From contig OX421498.1 in assembly GCA_949126835.1 (NCBI GenBank), forward strand, positions 34,363,799 through 34,427,798: 64,000 nt of DNA, written 5' to 3'. This DNA comes from Anisus vortex (Eukaryota > Mollusca > Gastropoda > Planorbidae). The first letter of the stretch is position 1. Every line of letters begins with the position of its first letter. The position numbers were made by a program, and so were the translations under genes. The notes under the pieces were generated by a model, which saw only the letters and a list, made by a program, of their open reading frames with translations, was not told the DNA's origin and did no database searches. Shown piece by piece: positions 44,695 to 58,200 of the stretch.

Positions 44695-46289
44695 TTAACT
44701 AAGTAAATTTGATGTGGAATCCGAGTTTAGATCCTCGTCGGCGACGGCGTTTACCATGAAAGATGTCATGCCACCAGACCTGCCAGTGACACCATCAACG
44801 TTCGACTTGTCGCTGTCCGTTGACAGCGGCGACGACTGCGAATGTAGCGTATCGGAGGAGTCTATGCCTTCCTGGCAACGGCCGGAAATCCCGTTCGCGT
44901 TGCGCTGCGAGGCGGGAGAACTTCCGGAGAGGACCGCTGCATCCTTCTCGGAGATTGACGCCAGCGAGTCCGTGTTCTCGAAGTCATCGTCCTCAATTTC
45001 TTCAATGGAGGTGTTCCTCGTGCAGTCCTCGTTGCTCCTAGACTCGCAGGCGTCAGACGACTCCGTCTGCGTCAGATTGTTCTCGTTCTCTATATCCGAG
45101 GGCGTTCTCAACGTTTTGGGTTTGAGATTGCTTACGGCGGCGCCTTCTTGGGAAGAGCTGCTCCCTTTGCGTCCGGGCGATGTCGCGTAGCTGGAGGCCG
45201 AGTTTGGGTGCGACGCGCACGAGGCGCAAGCGGGTGCCGGTTCCAAGACCGCGGGGCAGTCGAAGGATAGCGACACCTCGTTGGGCGCTACACCGGCAAA
45301 GTTTGACAACAACGTAACGTCATGGTGCGGGGCTGTCAAAGAAGATGGTACCTCTGGAACCGAATAGACGTTGTGGTTGTCTTGAACTTTCTCGCTACAG
45401 CAGTTCCTGTTCATTGCAAAATTACCGTTACTGCCCGATGACGATATAGACGAGAGGCTGTAGTTGGAGTTGTTCGACGGCGGATCTATCTGAATCGTTG
45501 TTGGAATAGAGAACTTGTGCCCTTGCTGCGAGGAGGAATCAGGGGCGGATATAACAATGGTCTTTTTCAAGCTGTCGCGGGCGGACTTCTTGACTGCCCC
45601 CGCCGAGCCAGACCCGATGGCGGGTAGGATTATAACCTCCTCGTCGTCATCTTCATCCACGCACTGCTGCGGCTGGAGCGACGCCCTCCGGCTGCAGCTG
45701 ACGACGATCCCTTCGTTCAATGATTCGTCTATGGACTCCACCCGCCGGCCCCACGGCCTCGTCGGCGGCTCTTTCTCCTCGGCGATGCTCTCGGAGTCGA
45801 CGCTGCCCCTGCCTCCGTTGGGCCGACTGCAGTTGCCATTCATCTGGTTGCACTTGTCCTCCAGGGAGTTCAGGATATTCCTGACGTGGCTGGCCATGAT
45901 CGGAGAGCTCAAGCTGCTCTTCCGGTTCACAATTATGGGCGTGTTCAAGCCGCCGTAGTACTTCTCCTCGCCCAAGTGGTTCTTGCTGGCGGGCCCGTCG
46001 TCTGGGGAGCTGAGCGTTCCCCTACCGCTCTCAGAGTTCGACCTCGCCCTCTGCTTCAGGATGCCCTTCGTCAGCGACTCCTTGGAGGTGTTCGGGTAAG
46101 TCTCTTTCTCCCCACTGAGGATCCCTGATAAGCACTGGGGCAGCATGGACTTTCTCCTGCCCAGTTTGTCCACGGCGAGGTTGAGTAAGGACGGGCGGGG
46201 AGACAAACGAGGGAAATCACTCTTGTCGTTGAGAAGGATCACACTTGAGTTGTCGATCTTGATTTTGCACTTACTTTTGCCAGTTTTGT
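44695..46289 (-). CDS. voltage-sensor gene, last exon (long cytosolic tail)
   Basis: A 1595-bp exon whose acceptor CTTTCAAACAG at 46300-46290 gives AC, completing an Asn codon with the A left by the previous exon. The peptide begins KTGKSKCKIKIDNSSVILLN. It is low-complexity: Ser-rich throughout, an acidic run DEDDDEEVIILPAIGSGSAG, and Arg/Ser blocks (KQRARSNSE, GRRVESIDESLNEG) that could be phosphorylation or docking sites. It is far more GC-rich than the surrounding DNA, so long spurious frames appear on the opposite strand. Confidence 0.88.
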
Positions 46290-49200
46290 CTGTTTGAAAG
46301 ATAATTGTTGTAAAATTAGTTTTAAAATATCAGCGAACAATATGAGATGTTATGCCCAAATGTATGTTAAATAGTTATAGATATAATATGTCAATCTTGT
46401 CTTTAAATAAATGTGTACATGCTTGGACAAATCACATTACAATTATTATTTAGTATTTTAATAAACTATAATGCAAACAATAAATTCTGATCTCCTAAAC
46501 ACACATTTTAAGGTAACACAAATAATATAGATTTTGGTTTTCTATATACAATACATTGTAATTTGATGTTATGTGAATCATGCATATATATTATGTATTA
46601 ATATGTAAAAATTTTATTATCATTTTTTACTCATAGATAGATAGATATAAGTTATCTGGTTGCATGTTTTAGCAAAATGTATACATTTTATTTTAAAACT
46701 CAATCTGTTTAAACATCTGTTAAAATACTAACTAGGAATGATTTACATTTTAAAATAATCTCTCCCCCCCCCCCCCAAAACCATCTTTATATCACAATTT
46801 CATCTGCTTTATTAATTATTGTTTTTTTCAGATTAAAAAATAATATGTATGTCTGTTAAGAAAAAAATCAATTATTATCATCATTGTATTCGAATTTAGA
46901 ATAAATGTACCACTTAAAAAAATTATATGACTTTATAATCAATGATGATGGTTGAAAAACATTTCGATTCTTACTGTGTTGTAAGAGAAAACGTGTAAAG
47001 TTTGAGAAAATATTTTACTGTTCAGTACATAATACATTAACATTTAAAATAAAACAAAGCTTTTAAACAAAGTCACAAAAGCAATATAAAATATTTAAAT
47101 GATAGATCTAATTATAGTTGAGAAAAATCATATAGCTAAAATAAAAGTCCATAACTTAGTTCTTGAAAAAATGATAAGAAACTTAAGAACCAAATCAACT
47201 AGTTGATCAACACGCTTAGTAGTTTGGTAGTAGACATGTTTAAATATGTGCCAATTATTAAATATATTGTCCAAATTGCAAGGCGAATATTTAATATTTA
47301 TCCAATAATGGGTCGAGCATTGAAATTTAGGCTAAATATTAAAATTTAGAAAAAATATTAATAGAAAGTTAAATATTTACCGCAAATATTGGCCAGAATC
47401 TATAAATCTATCCATAACTTAAGCCCAATATTTAGCCAAAATCTGTAAATCTAGCCAAAACATAAGCCCAATATTTAACCAAAATCTGTAAATCTAGCCA
47501 AAACATAAGCACAATATTTAGCCAAAATCTGTAAATCTAGCCCAAACATAAGCCCAATATTTAGCCAAAATCTGTAAATCTAGTCAAAACATAAGCCCAA
47601 TATTTAGCCAAAATCTGTAAATCTAGCCAAAACATAAGCCCAATATTTAGCCAAAATATGTCAATCTAGCCAAAACATAAGCTCAATATTTAGCCAAAAT
47701 ATGTCAATCTAGCCAAAACATAAGCCCAATATTTAGCCACTATAGCGTGTTGACCGGCTCTATTCTGTGCTAAATTGTGTGTTTAAAATAAGAAATGAAC
47801 GAAGTTTGTGAGTAAAAAATGGTGTCACGTTATCCATATAATATAATATACATGTGTGTAATAATTTATATATGATAAGTAAGTGATAAATAAAAGTTAT
47901 AATAAAATATATCCAGGAAAATGTGAAACATAAATAAGAGACTTGTGGCTAAACTTAACTAACCTGCGTCTTCTTAGCTAGGAAACGACGGAATATAATT
48001 TATGTTATAATAAATTATGAAATATCTTGCACTAAAATACATATTGCCTTATACAAATGCAAAATCAACTTTTTAAGGTAATAGTAAGGTAGAAATTACA
48101 CAGTAAATGAAAGCAAATTAAATGTCTTTTCGATTTTATATTATAGCGTTTTGTATTCACCAATAAATTTTAATACGTTTGGCGTATGATAGACTATAAC
48201 TTTATTAAAGGCTTAAAACTAATAAGACCGAGTCTCAAAAGTCGCAAGTTCGATTTTAAAAGGTTCTTTGGACTTTTTTGGACTTCTTCCGTTCTGTTTT
48301 GAAATAGACTCTTTGTTAAAGTTCAGGTGGATCTTAATGATAATACATGGTCCGAAATAGGAAAATCAAAGTAACTTTCTTTTACATATCTTTATATTGA
48401 TTCCATTAATGTTTATGATCGATTTTGTATAATTACTGTAATATATACTATAATAGATAAATAAGGTACGATATTAGTTTGCTATGTTGAAATTAAGACG
48501 ATTCCTGTAGCAGTTAGAAATATTGGGTTATATCAATATAAGAAGTTTATCATAAATATATTACACATTGATACCTTTTATTTGTTTATCATTACCTAAT
48601 AATATTATGCATAATAAATAGGTTTTTATCGTAATTATCATAGACATTGAATAAGAATTGACTTAATGATCTTAGACAATAATAAAGAGCTTTCTATTAA
48701 TTTTAATGATCTTTAACATTGATAATGGTCTAACTTGATGATCTTAGACACTATTCGACACTAATAAAGGTTTACCGTTTGATCTAAAAAGTTATTCATA
48801 CGGTATTCTTAGAGTTGGGAGTAACATTGATATATCTACTTTAGATTTTGTGCAAACCAATAAACAATTAGGTTTAACATTGACAATTACATACTAGTCT
48901 GGGTAAAAGTAAGTTACTAGGGCTTTACTAAACGCACTCAAAAGGTTTGGGTTAATCTTAGGAAACTTTGGCTAACAATGACTAGGTTTCGAGTTATCTT
49001 TGTTAAATATATTATCATCTTGGGATTGTACGCTAACGTTAGTGTTAAGTTTGAGTTAGCGTTTAGATACTTACTGACTATACATTCCTCCACCATGAGT
49101 ATCTGGTCGATCTTGGCTTCCCCGATGCCTTCGTTGAAACAGAGCCGCTTCAAGGCGTTACACTGGGCCTGTGGGACATTATAACATTGAAATCAACGGT

Positions 49201-52200
49201 GAAGACCAGTGAATGGAACAATTGATTCTAAGCAAAAATGGACATTGAGTTTCAACTGCACACATAATTGAAACCAGAAATCTTAGACAAGCATGCTTTT
49301 GAGTATCAATCGTACATCAATGAAATTGAAAATCAACTACTCACATCTATAGAACGCAACCAGTTCTTTTATTATCGATTGTATACAATAAGGAAATCAA
49401 TTCTTGTACAAAACATGGAATGAGTTTACATTGTTTATAAGTACATTTATATCCTTTCTAAATATAACTGTTTGTACCCACTTGCCCCACTCTTCCCGTG
49501 CCCCACTCTCCCCTAAAAAAACAAGGAAGTTAATTAAAAACTTTACTTAAGAAGAAAATTGTAGTGGGTTTCAATTCGATGTACACACATATTTAAACAT
49601 TTTGGGTTTACCGTTCATTTGTGATTCTATCAGGTAAAGAACTATTTGTGTATTGCTAGATATAACATCGATAGACGGACAGAGGGATAGACAGATAGGC
49701 AGACTTACAGATAGATAGATACACAGAAATAGATAGAGAGAATAAGAATAAGAATGGGCATTTCTATTGCGCTTCTATCCATGCTATTAAGTTAGCATGC
49801 TCAGTGCGCTCTTGGTGTGAATGGGCCGTATTGCTGCTGAGAGTTAACACCCTTGCCCCTTATACAAGTCAATATTTTATGACTGACTTGTAATTTACAA
49901 GTCAGTCATAAAATATTGACTTGTATAAGGGGAAAGGGTGTTAACTCTCAGCAGCAATACGGCCCATTGCAGTGACAGAGAGAGTGAGATGGGTGGGCGG
50001 ACAGATAGAGTGATAGTGAAACTTACAGACAGAGAGATAGACAGACAGAAAAAATGAAAGACAGGCAGGCATGCAGACAGAAGGATCGATAGGCAGACAG
50101 GTTGACAAGTAGACATATAGATAAATTATCATCAGACAGAGATATAAATAGATGAATAAATACATAGATAGATAAAGACAGACTGATAGATAGATTGAAT
50201 AATATTTAGAAAGACAGATTCATTGATTGATACTTAGTGAGACAGGTAGATAATGCTTATGTTTATAATGATAATAATATAAACATAACCATAATAATGT
50301 GTCGTGGTCTAGTGACAGATCTTTTTATTGACGTGTCAGACTCACATAGTGAACTGGTGAAGGCCGGAATAGTTTTTATTTTACCGGAAACTGAATGGAG
50401 TCTAACCAGCGCCGAGGTGCATTTACCAGTTGTCTGGTGGTGGAAATTAGGGGGTGGGGGTGGGGATGCGAGACGTTAAGACGGTACGGCTCATCGTTGT
50501 GCTGGCCACACGACCTTCATGTGCTCCCATATCCATTGAAGATGTTAGTTTAGCTGTGGCTTACTTGCAAGGCCATGTTTACATGCAGACGAAATGCAGA
50601 AACATGACATTATTTATAAACAAACCGCCGAGTTAATTAACCTTTTAATCACGTGACCTTGTTTGCAGGGGAGGGAAAATGTGAGGGGTGGGGGGGGGGG
50701 GAGGGGTGGAGAAGCGGAGAAAGTTCTAGGATTTTCTACGTGGTTCTAAGGTTTGTTTTCCGTGTTTCTAACAGCCACAGAAACTGGTGAGCGCTGCTTC
50801 ACCGGCTCTATAAATCAATTTGGTCCGACTGTTACTTTACTTGCTTAACTTATCGAGAGATCATCATAATTGTACTCAGAGCTTATCCTATGATACCGAG
50901 AGCTTATCCTATAGTACCGAGAGATTATAAATTATTTCACCCCTCACCAAAGCTCAATTGGCAAGCTTGGACCCAGGACCGGCTCTAGGGTTTTTGACGC
51001 CCTACGCGAAAACAACTTCTGCTCCCTCGTTAAAGTGCCTTCAGCGGGGAGAAACTGAGATGTGTTAAAGGTTTACATTCCTATTTTCTAAGAGAATTTA
51101 AACAAAATACCCTTCGCCTTTCATTACCTAGTAATTCGTCTATATGTGCTAGTAGCGCGCAGAAGTACTAAGCTTTAATTTAGTTTATATTTTTAAATCC
51201 CCAAATAATTATGCCCCCACCCCCTAAAATAAAAAAATAAATCATACGCCCTAGGCAGCCGCCTAGATTGCCTATACCGATGAGCCGGCCCTGCTTGGAC
51301 CCTAATTTTCTACACTAGATGATGTTAAAAAAAAACAACGAAACACGTCCTAGAGATAAGAATTATATATAAATAATGACAAAGACTTTATTTTTAGGTT
51401 CTAGAAGACGAACCCCAGCAGACAGCCGATGTAAATGCCGGCTTAGTGTGTTATCTGCCTAATTACAGAATTAGTCCGTCTTCTTACAAAAAACAACAAC
51501 AAAAAACAACAACAACCGCAAGCATTTACAAACTAAGCTGATACATTTAAAAAAAAAATGAGAAAAAAATAAAGAATAATAAGACAAATAATTAGTTTAA
51601 AGGAAGTAATTATGTGGTGAAAAAAAGATCCTTGGGGGAGAACTGGGTGTCAAGGTACCAAAATCGCCCCCCAAGGCTATCGGGAGGGGGGCGGGAAGGG
51701 GCGGGTTGACTTACTCGGAACAGCTGTAATTTTATTTCCGACTCCCGTAGACTGTTGACAATTTTCTTTTTCCTCCCGTAAATGAGCTTGAGTCTGAAGT
51801 GCTCGTGGTCCTGGACCGCCACAACAAGACCTGGGGGGACAAAGACAATCAATGGGTGGAATTAGGTCAACGGCTTGACCGCTGGGCAGCAGTCGCGTTA
51901 GGATTTTTTTTTTTCATCAAAGAGAGAAATGGTATTAATTAATGTGTCTTACATTGCATTTATTTTTTATTTTGGTTAGAGGGTTGGTATAGAGTCTATA
52001 ACATATCTTTGGATTTTTTTAAATCATAGATTTAGGGCCTAATTATTTATACACCGTTAGCTGGGCAGCTAGTAATAACAACACAACAACAAAAGCTAAT
52101 GTCGAATTACAGACATACAACACTATATCTATAGCTGACAATGTCGTTTCTTAATAAAGATAGTGTATCGTCAGATGCCGTGTAAAGTAAGTTTTTGTTG

Positions 52201-55200
52201 ATGTCCTTTTATTATTATTGGACTATCAAACATTACCACCAGTCTTCTCAGAGTATTTGAGTTGCAGTAGCTGAATTATTTGATTGATTTGAACATCAAA
52301 ATGGACGACATCACCACAATATAAATTCCAAACTTGTAAATAATAAATGAACGACTTATTGCAGCATATTATTTAATAACAATTCATTAACAGTTGACAC
52401 TTCACATCCAATGAACAAATATAGCTTTATAGTATCAACATAATACACAATTTTATTTATTTTTCCTGAGTCTAAAATAATGCCTGCGTTCCTTGTGAGT
52501 TATGAGAAAAGACTGCCGACCGCATGGACAGTCACTTGACTATATCTACTTCCGATATAGGTTTTCTTAATATCCAAAAATGGGTTTTATTTCGACTTTT
52601 TAATTATTAATATAGCTACTACCTATATATTATTTTATGGCTTCATAGCATACCCCCCAACCACAGAGAAAAAATAATAATTTATTATTATTTTTGATAC
52701 GAAAAATGTTTACAATAATGAAAAAAATTATCTTAATCTTAATTAATGCATATAATCATTCATTTAATAATACATAGAGAAAAAAAAAATTCATTTAATA
52801 TATGTACAAACAATCAAAAAACATATTTATAAGCAGAAATATGACACAAAGAATAATGTCTAATGTTTATATGACAATTAGTCATAGACAATTAACTTTA
52901 GGTATTGTCTAATCAACTTCAGTAATACTGAGATAAACTATTGGATATCAGTGATGTGTATGGATAATCTAGACAGCACATCAGGTAAATGGTTATCTTT
53001 TCCTACAATACTTTTTATCTGAAATTTGTAATCTGATAGAAGTAAAGCATATTTATTTATTCTTTTGTTATTGACATTAGAGACATTAAAATTCACAAGC
53101 GGTTTATGATCTGTGAGAATTGTGAACTGACGACCCAACAAATAGTATTGAAACTTAAGTACAGCATAGACTATACACAAACCCTCTAATTCTATGACAC
53201 TAAAATTCTTTTCACTTTTAGTCAGTGCACGACTTACATAATAGGCAGGTTTATAAACTATTTCAGAGTCCACAATGACCTTTTTGTAAATACAAGCCCC
53301 TAAGCCGGACTTTGAGGCATCACAAGCTAGAATGATGTCATCATCTTTTTGAATTGTTTCTAGTATTGGTTCCTTAGAAAATGCATCTATTAGGATTTTA
53401 AATGATGTTTCACATTGGTCAGTCCAATTTACAATATTGGGTTGCAATTTTTTTGTGAGATCTATAATAGGTCTAACTATTTGACTATAGTTTGGAATGA
53501 ATTTACTGTAATAGTTAAACAATCCAAGTAATGCCCTTACATGTTTTTTTGTTTTAGGCGTTTGTATTTCTAGAATTTTCTTATGTAAGTGCTGTGTTGG
53601 TTTTACTTGGCCATTTTCAAATTTATGTCCTAGAAATTCAATCTCAGTTTTTCCTATTTTTAATTTTGAAGGAGATACTGTTAAATTATTGTCTTTCAAT
53701 ATTTGCAACACTTCCTCTAATAGAATTAAGTGTTCATCCCAAGTATTTGTGAAAATACAAATATCATCCACATAGTGAACTATGTTTTTATTTTGAGGTA
53801 AAATATGTCTCATTAGTTTAGTGAATGTAGCAGTACTATTGACTAAACCGAAGGGCATGACGTTCCAATTAAATACGCCTTTATGTGTAATAAAAGCTGT
53901 ATAATCCTTTGATTTCTCATCAAGAGGCACTTGCCAAAATCCTCTTGTTAAATCTATGGTAGTAAATATTTTACCTGTGGCCATAGTGTTAATGATATGT
54001 TCTATATTGGGCAAACCCTCTTGATCAAGTTTTGTTACTTTATTGAGCTTGCGATAATCACAACATAATCTGATAGAACCATTTTTTTTTCTAACAATCA
54101 CCATGGGTGATGAGTACTGAGACATAGATTTTTCTATTATCTTACTTTCTATGAGTTGATCTAATTCCTTATCTACCTTTTCAACAAGCATTTGAGGAAT
54201 ATTATATGCCTTTGATCGAAATTGTTTTTGATCAGTCAGTTCTATTTTATGTTCAATGACATTTGTTAACCCTGGTTTTTCTGTTATTGTTGTTTTAAAT
54301 TTATTCAATAAATTCAAAATATTGTTTTTAACCATTTCATTTTTAATATGGTCTAACTGTATTTGATCTATTTCATTATTGGCTGGTGTGGTTATACCAC
54401 AAAAATAGTCAATGTTTGGAATGTTCTGAACATTGTTATCTTCAAAAATTATCATATTGTTATTTTGTATTTTGCTTTCAATATCTGACTGACTGTCATT
54501 TATTTGCTTTTCCTCATAAGCTCTTAAATTGTTTAAATGAACAATTTTTTCTTTGTTATTAATGTTAACTTTGTAAGTTACATCTGATAACTTATGCATA
54601 ATTTCAAAAGGTCCTTTCCATTCCATAGTATTGCCACTGCCAATTGGCAAATAAACAAGTACTTTATTACCAACTTCTAGTTTTCTCATGTTCTTATGAA
54701 TATTTTCTCTGATTAAAGTTTTAGATTTGATTTCTTCATTTTTTTGTACAGCAAATTCATAAGCTGTTTTCATATGTTTTTCAGTTTTATTGACTAAGTC
54801 AAATGGAGACATTTTTTTTTCTTTAAGTCCTAATAATTCTGATTTGAAATTATCCAATGGTCCATTGGGATTTTTGCCAAGCACTAATTCAAATGGTGTA
54901 AAACCTGTGCTTTCATGAACCGATTGTCTATAAGCAAACAAAATAGCTGGAAGGTAATCATCCCATTCAAATGGATGGTCTTCACACACTTTTGTTATCA
55001 TTTGTTTTATTGTTTGATTAGCCCTTTCTATCATACCATTTGATTCAGGATGGTATATAGAACTAAAAATTTGAGTGATTTTTAACATTTGTGCAAAAGC
55101 TTGAGTAAGGCTTGATTTGAATTGAGTTCCATTGTCACTCAATATGAACTTTGGAAAACCGAAACGACAAAAGATAGGTAAAAGAGCATTACAGACCCTT

Positions 55201-58200
55201 TCTGCAGTTATTTCCCTTAATGGAACTACCTCTATCCATCTACTCCCCATGTCTATAATGGTTAAGGCAAACTTTGCTTTGGTAGTTTTAGTCTGCTTCA
55301 TGGGCCCTATTATATCAACTGCTATCTTGTAAAAAGGTTTGTTTATGGTATCTGTCATTTGTATTGGAGCCTTATGTTTAGAATCTTTTTTATTATGTCT
55401 AAGACAGGTATCACAGCTTTTAATAAATGTTTTCAAATCTTTTTCCATTTTAGGCCACCAGAAATTCTTTTTAAGTTTACAAACTGTTTTCTTGCTACTC
55501 AAATGACCTGACAATGCATTGTTGTGCGAAATTTGCATTACTTTGACAGTTAATGTTTTAGGTATAACTATTTGAGTTACATCTAATTTAGTGTCCTTTC
55601 TACAGAGAATTCCATTTATTATTTCAATGTTTTTATTTTTAATCTGACCTTTCTCAATTTCTGATACCATTTTAATTATGTATGGATCTTCTTTCTGTTC
55701 TTTTTTTAGAGTTAGCTTATCAAAAGGCATGTTTATTAAACTGATATTTTCTGTTTTTTTTATTTGGGTTTCCTTTTTATGAGGACTATCAATGTATGAT
55801 AATATCTCACTCTTCATTTTAGTAAAATCAGATATTTGATTTTTAGCAATGTTGAATATTTGTTTATGACCTTCTAAATGTCTACATAATGAAATAGCAT
55901 GTAATTCTTTTGGTACATTGTTTATTTCACATTGACTTTCAAATTTGCTTACATACTGTTCTAGTTTTTCTGTTCCATTCCATTTGGGAATAGGATTATC
56001 CTTTTCATTATTTATGGATAAGTCAATATTAGGTGTCTCATTGAGAATATTATTTTCTGACTTTCCTATGGTTTGTAAGAAATTAAAAGTTTGTAGAGCA
56101 GGGTAAAATTCTTGTTCTGGTAAATCTACCAACTTCTCATTTTGCAATAGAACAGGTTTCAAATTCAAGTCATTGGATTTTTCATTCATCCATTTTTGAA
56201 AAATGTCAAAACTATTATCATGTTTGACATTGAAAGAATTACCAATAATTAAAGGTGCAACACAGTTTTTCATTATGGCTGCCTCTGCTTTTCCAGTGAG
56301 CCAAGGACAATCAATGTCTATTATAGTGACAGGACAATTTACAGTGGAACCATTTCCAAGTTTTATTGTATCCACTCTTATTATATTGGTGGGTTTCTGA
56401 TTTGGAATGATACTTTCATCTATGCATATTATACTACTTCCGGTGTCTCTTAGACAGTAAGTGGTCTTTCCTTCCACATAAGCAGGAAAAAGTATTAACT
56501 GACCCCTGTTTTCAAATATGACATTATTAGATTGAGATGTGGAATTGTTAAGTTTTCCTCTATTTCTTCTATTTTGGAAATTTGATTGAGGTCTGTTTTG
56601 AGTATTAGGAAAATCTTGTCTTCCAACATGTTGATTTGGCACATTGTTATTGGAAAAATTTTGATTTGGCATATTTCTGTTTCCAAAATTTGAAAAATTC
56701 TGATTTGGAAAGTTTCTATTATCAAAATTAGAAAAATTTTGATTTGAAAAACCTCTATGATCAACATTTGATCTATTGAAGTTTGGATTGAAATTTCTAC
56801 CTCTTGCATTGTTATTTCTGTAACAATATTCTGATGAATGGTTTGTACCATTGCAAAAAATACATCTATAATTATTAGATTTTGGTTGATTACCAAATTT
56901 TTTTCTATTGCCAAATTGATTATGTCTAGACCTAGGAGGTGAATAGCTCCTTCTTCTATGTTGAATTGTATTTACTGTTTGATTCTGTTTAGTCAGTTCT
57001 ACATTAGGATGACTATCCTTAAAATTTGAGATTGCCTCTATCAAATTTTCAACTGTCTTAACTTTTCTTTCCATAATGTGAGTAAACAATGGTTTAGAAG
57101 CTTGTTCTAATACTTTATCAACAACCATGATTTCTATAATCTCATTAGGATTTTTGGTATCTATTTTTACTAAGTCTAACCAGGTAAGTAAAAATGTTTT
57201 CACTTCAGACACAAAAGCTCTCGGTTCTATCTTGTCTGTTAAGATAAAGTTATGAAACTTTTGTCTGTAATAATCCTCAGAGTGGATAAAGAATTTAATT
57301 AACTGTTCTTTGATAATGGCATAATCAGTTATTTCTTTATCAATATGTGATAGTGCTTCCCTACCCTTATCTTTCAATTGTGGGATAAGGTGAATGTAAT
57401 ATTCTGAAATGGGAATCCCATATCCTTTACATGTTGCTTCAAATAAATTTAGAAAATCAACAATTTTCTCTTTCCCATCAAAAGGAGGCATTTTAAATCT
57501 TACACTATGTTTTGATTTTTCATTATTTGTTTGCTCAACTTTAGTATTTTGTAATTTAGCCAACTCCAATTCATGAGCTAATTTTAGTTGAGTTTCTTTC
57601 AACTCTTTTTCTTTATTCATTTCTAGTGTTTTCAATTCTTTTTCTTTATTCATTTCTAGTTCTAGTTGTTTTTGTTTAATTTCATTATCAAGTTCTTTTT
57701 GTTTAATTTCATTATCAAGTTCTTTTTGTTTAATTTCATGAGCCCTTAATTCTGCTCGTTCATCTCTTTCCTTATCTGCTAATTCTTTTTTCAATTGTTT
57801 AACTTTATTTTCAACAAATTCCTGATATTCTTTCTTATCAGTAATACCATATTCTTTTGCCAACAATTTAGCCTCATCATAGAGTAATTGAACCTTTGAC
57901 TCCATTCTTGTTTATTATGAATGTCAAGATTTATTATATTATAGTACAGTACAATTATTATAATGCACTATTTTATAGTACAGCAATGTTTTATTCTTAT
58001 ACTGGATGGCAATATTTATTAATTACTGAATGAGCATTTTTATATTACTGAATGACAATATTTATTAAATACAGAATGAGCAGTCATATAATATCACAGC
58101 AACTTTTTTTTTTTTTTTTAATCCTATGCTGTAGTAAAATGTTTATAATTCAGAATGCAAAATGCTAGAATGTCAACAAGTATGCTAAGCCAAGACACAT

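Noticed and set aside
44714..46128. Several plus-strand open frames of 70-158 residues
   Set aside because: Opposite-strand shadows of the GC-rich tail exon of the voltage-sensor gene, which has matching splice phase and a poly(A) signal.
56495..56914. 139-residue minus-strand frame, possible env or accessory protein of the LTR element
   Set aside because: Out-of-frame shadow of the Asn/Phe repeat region of gag; no signal peptide or membrane segments typical of env.
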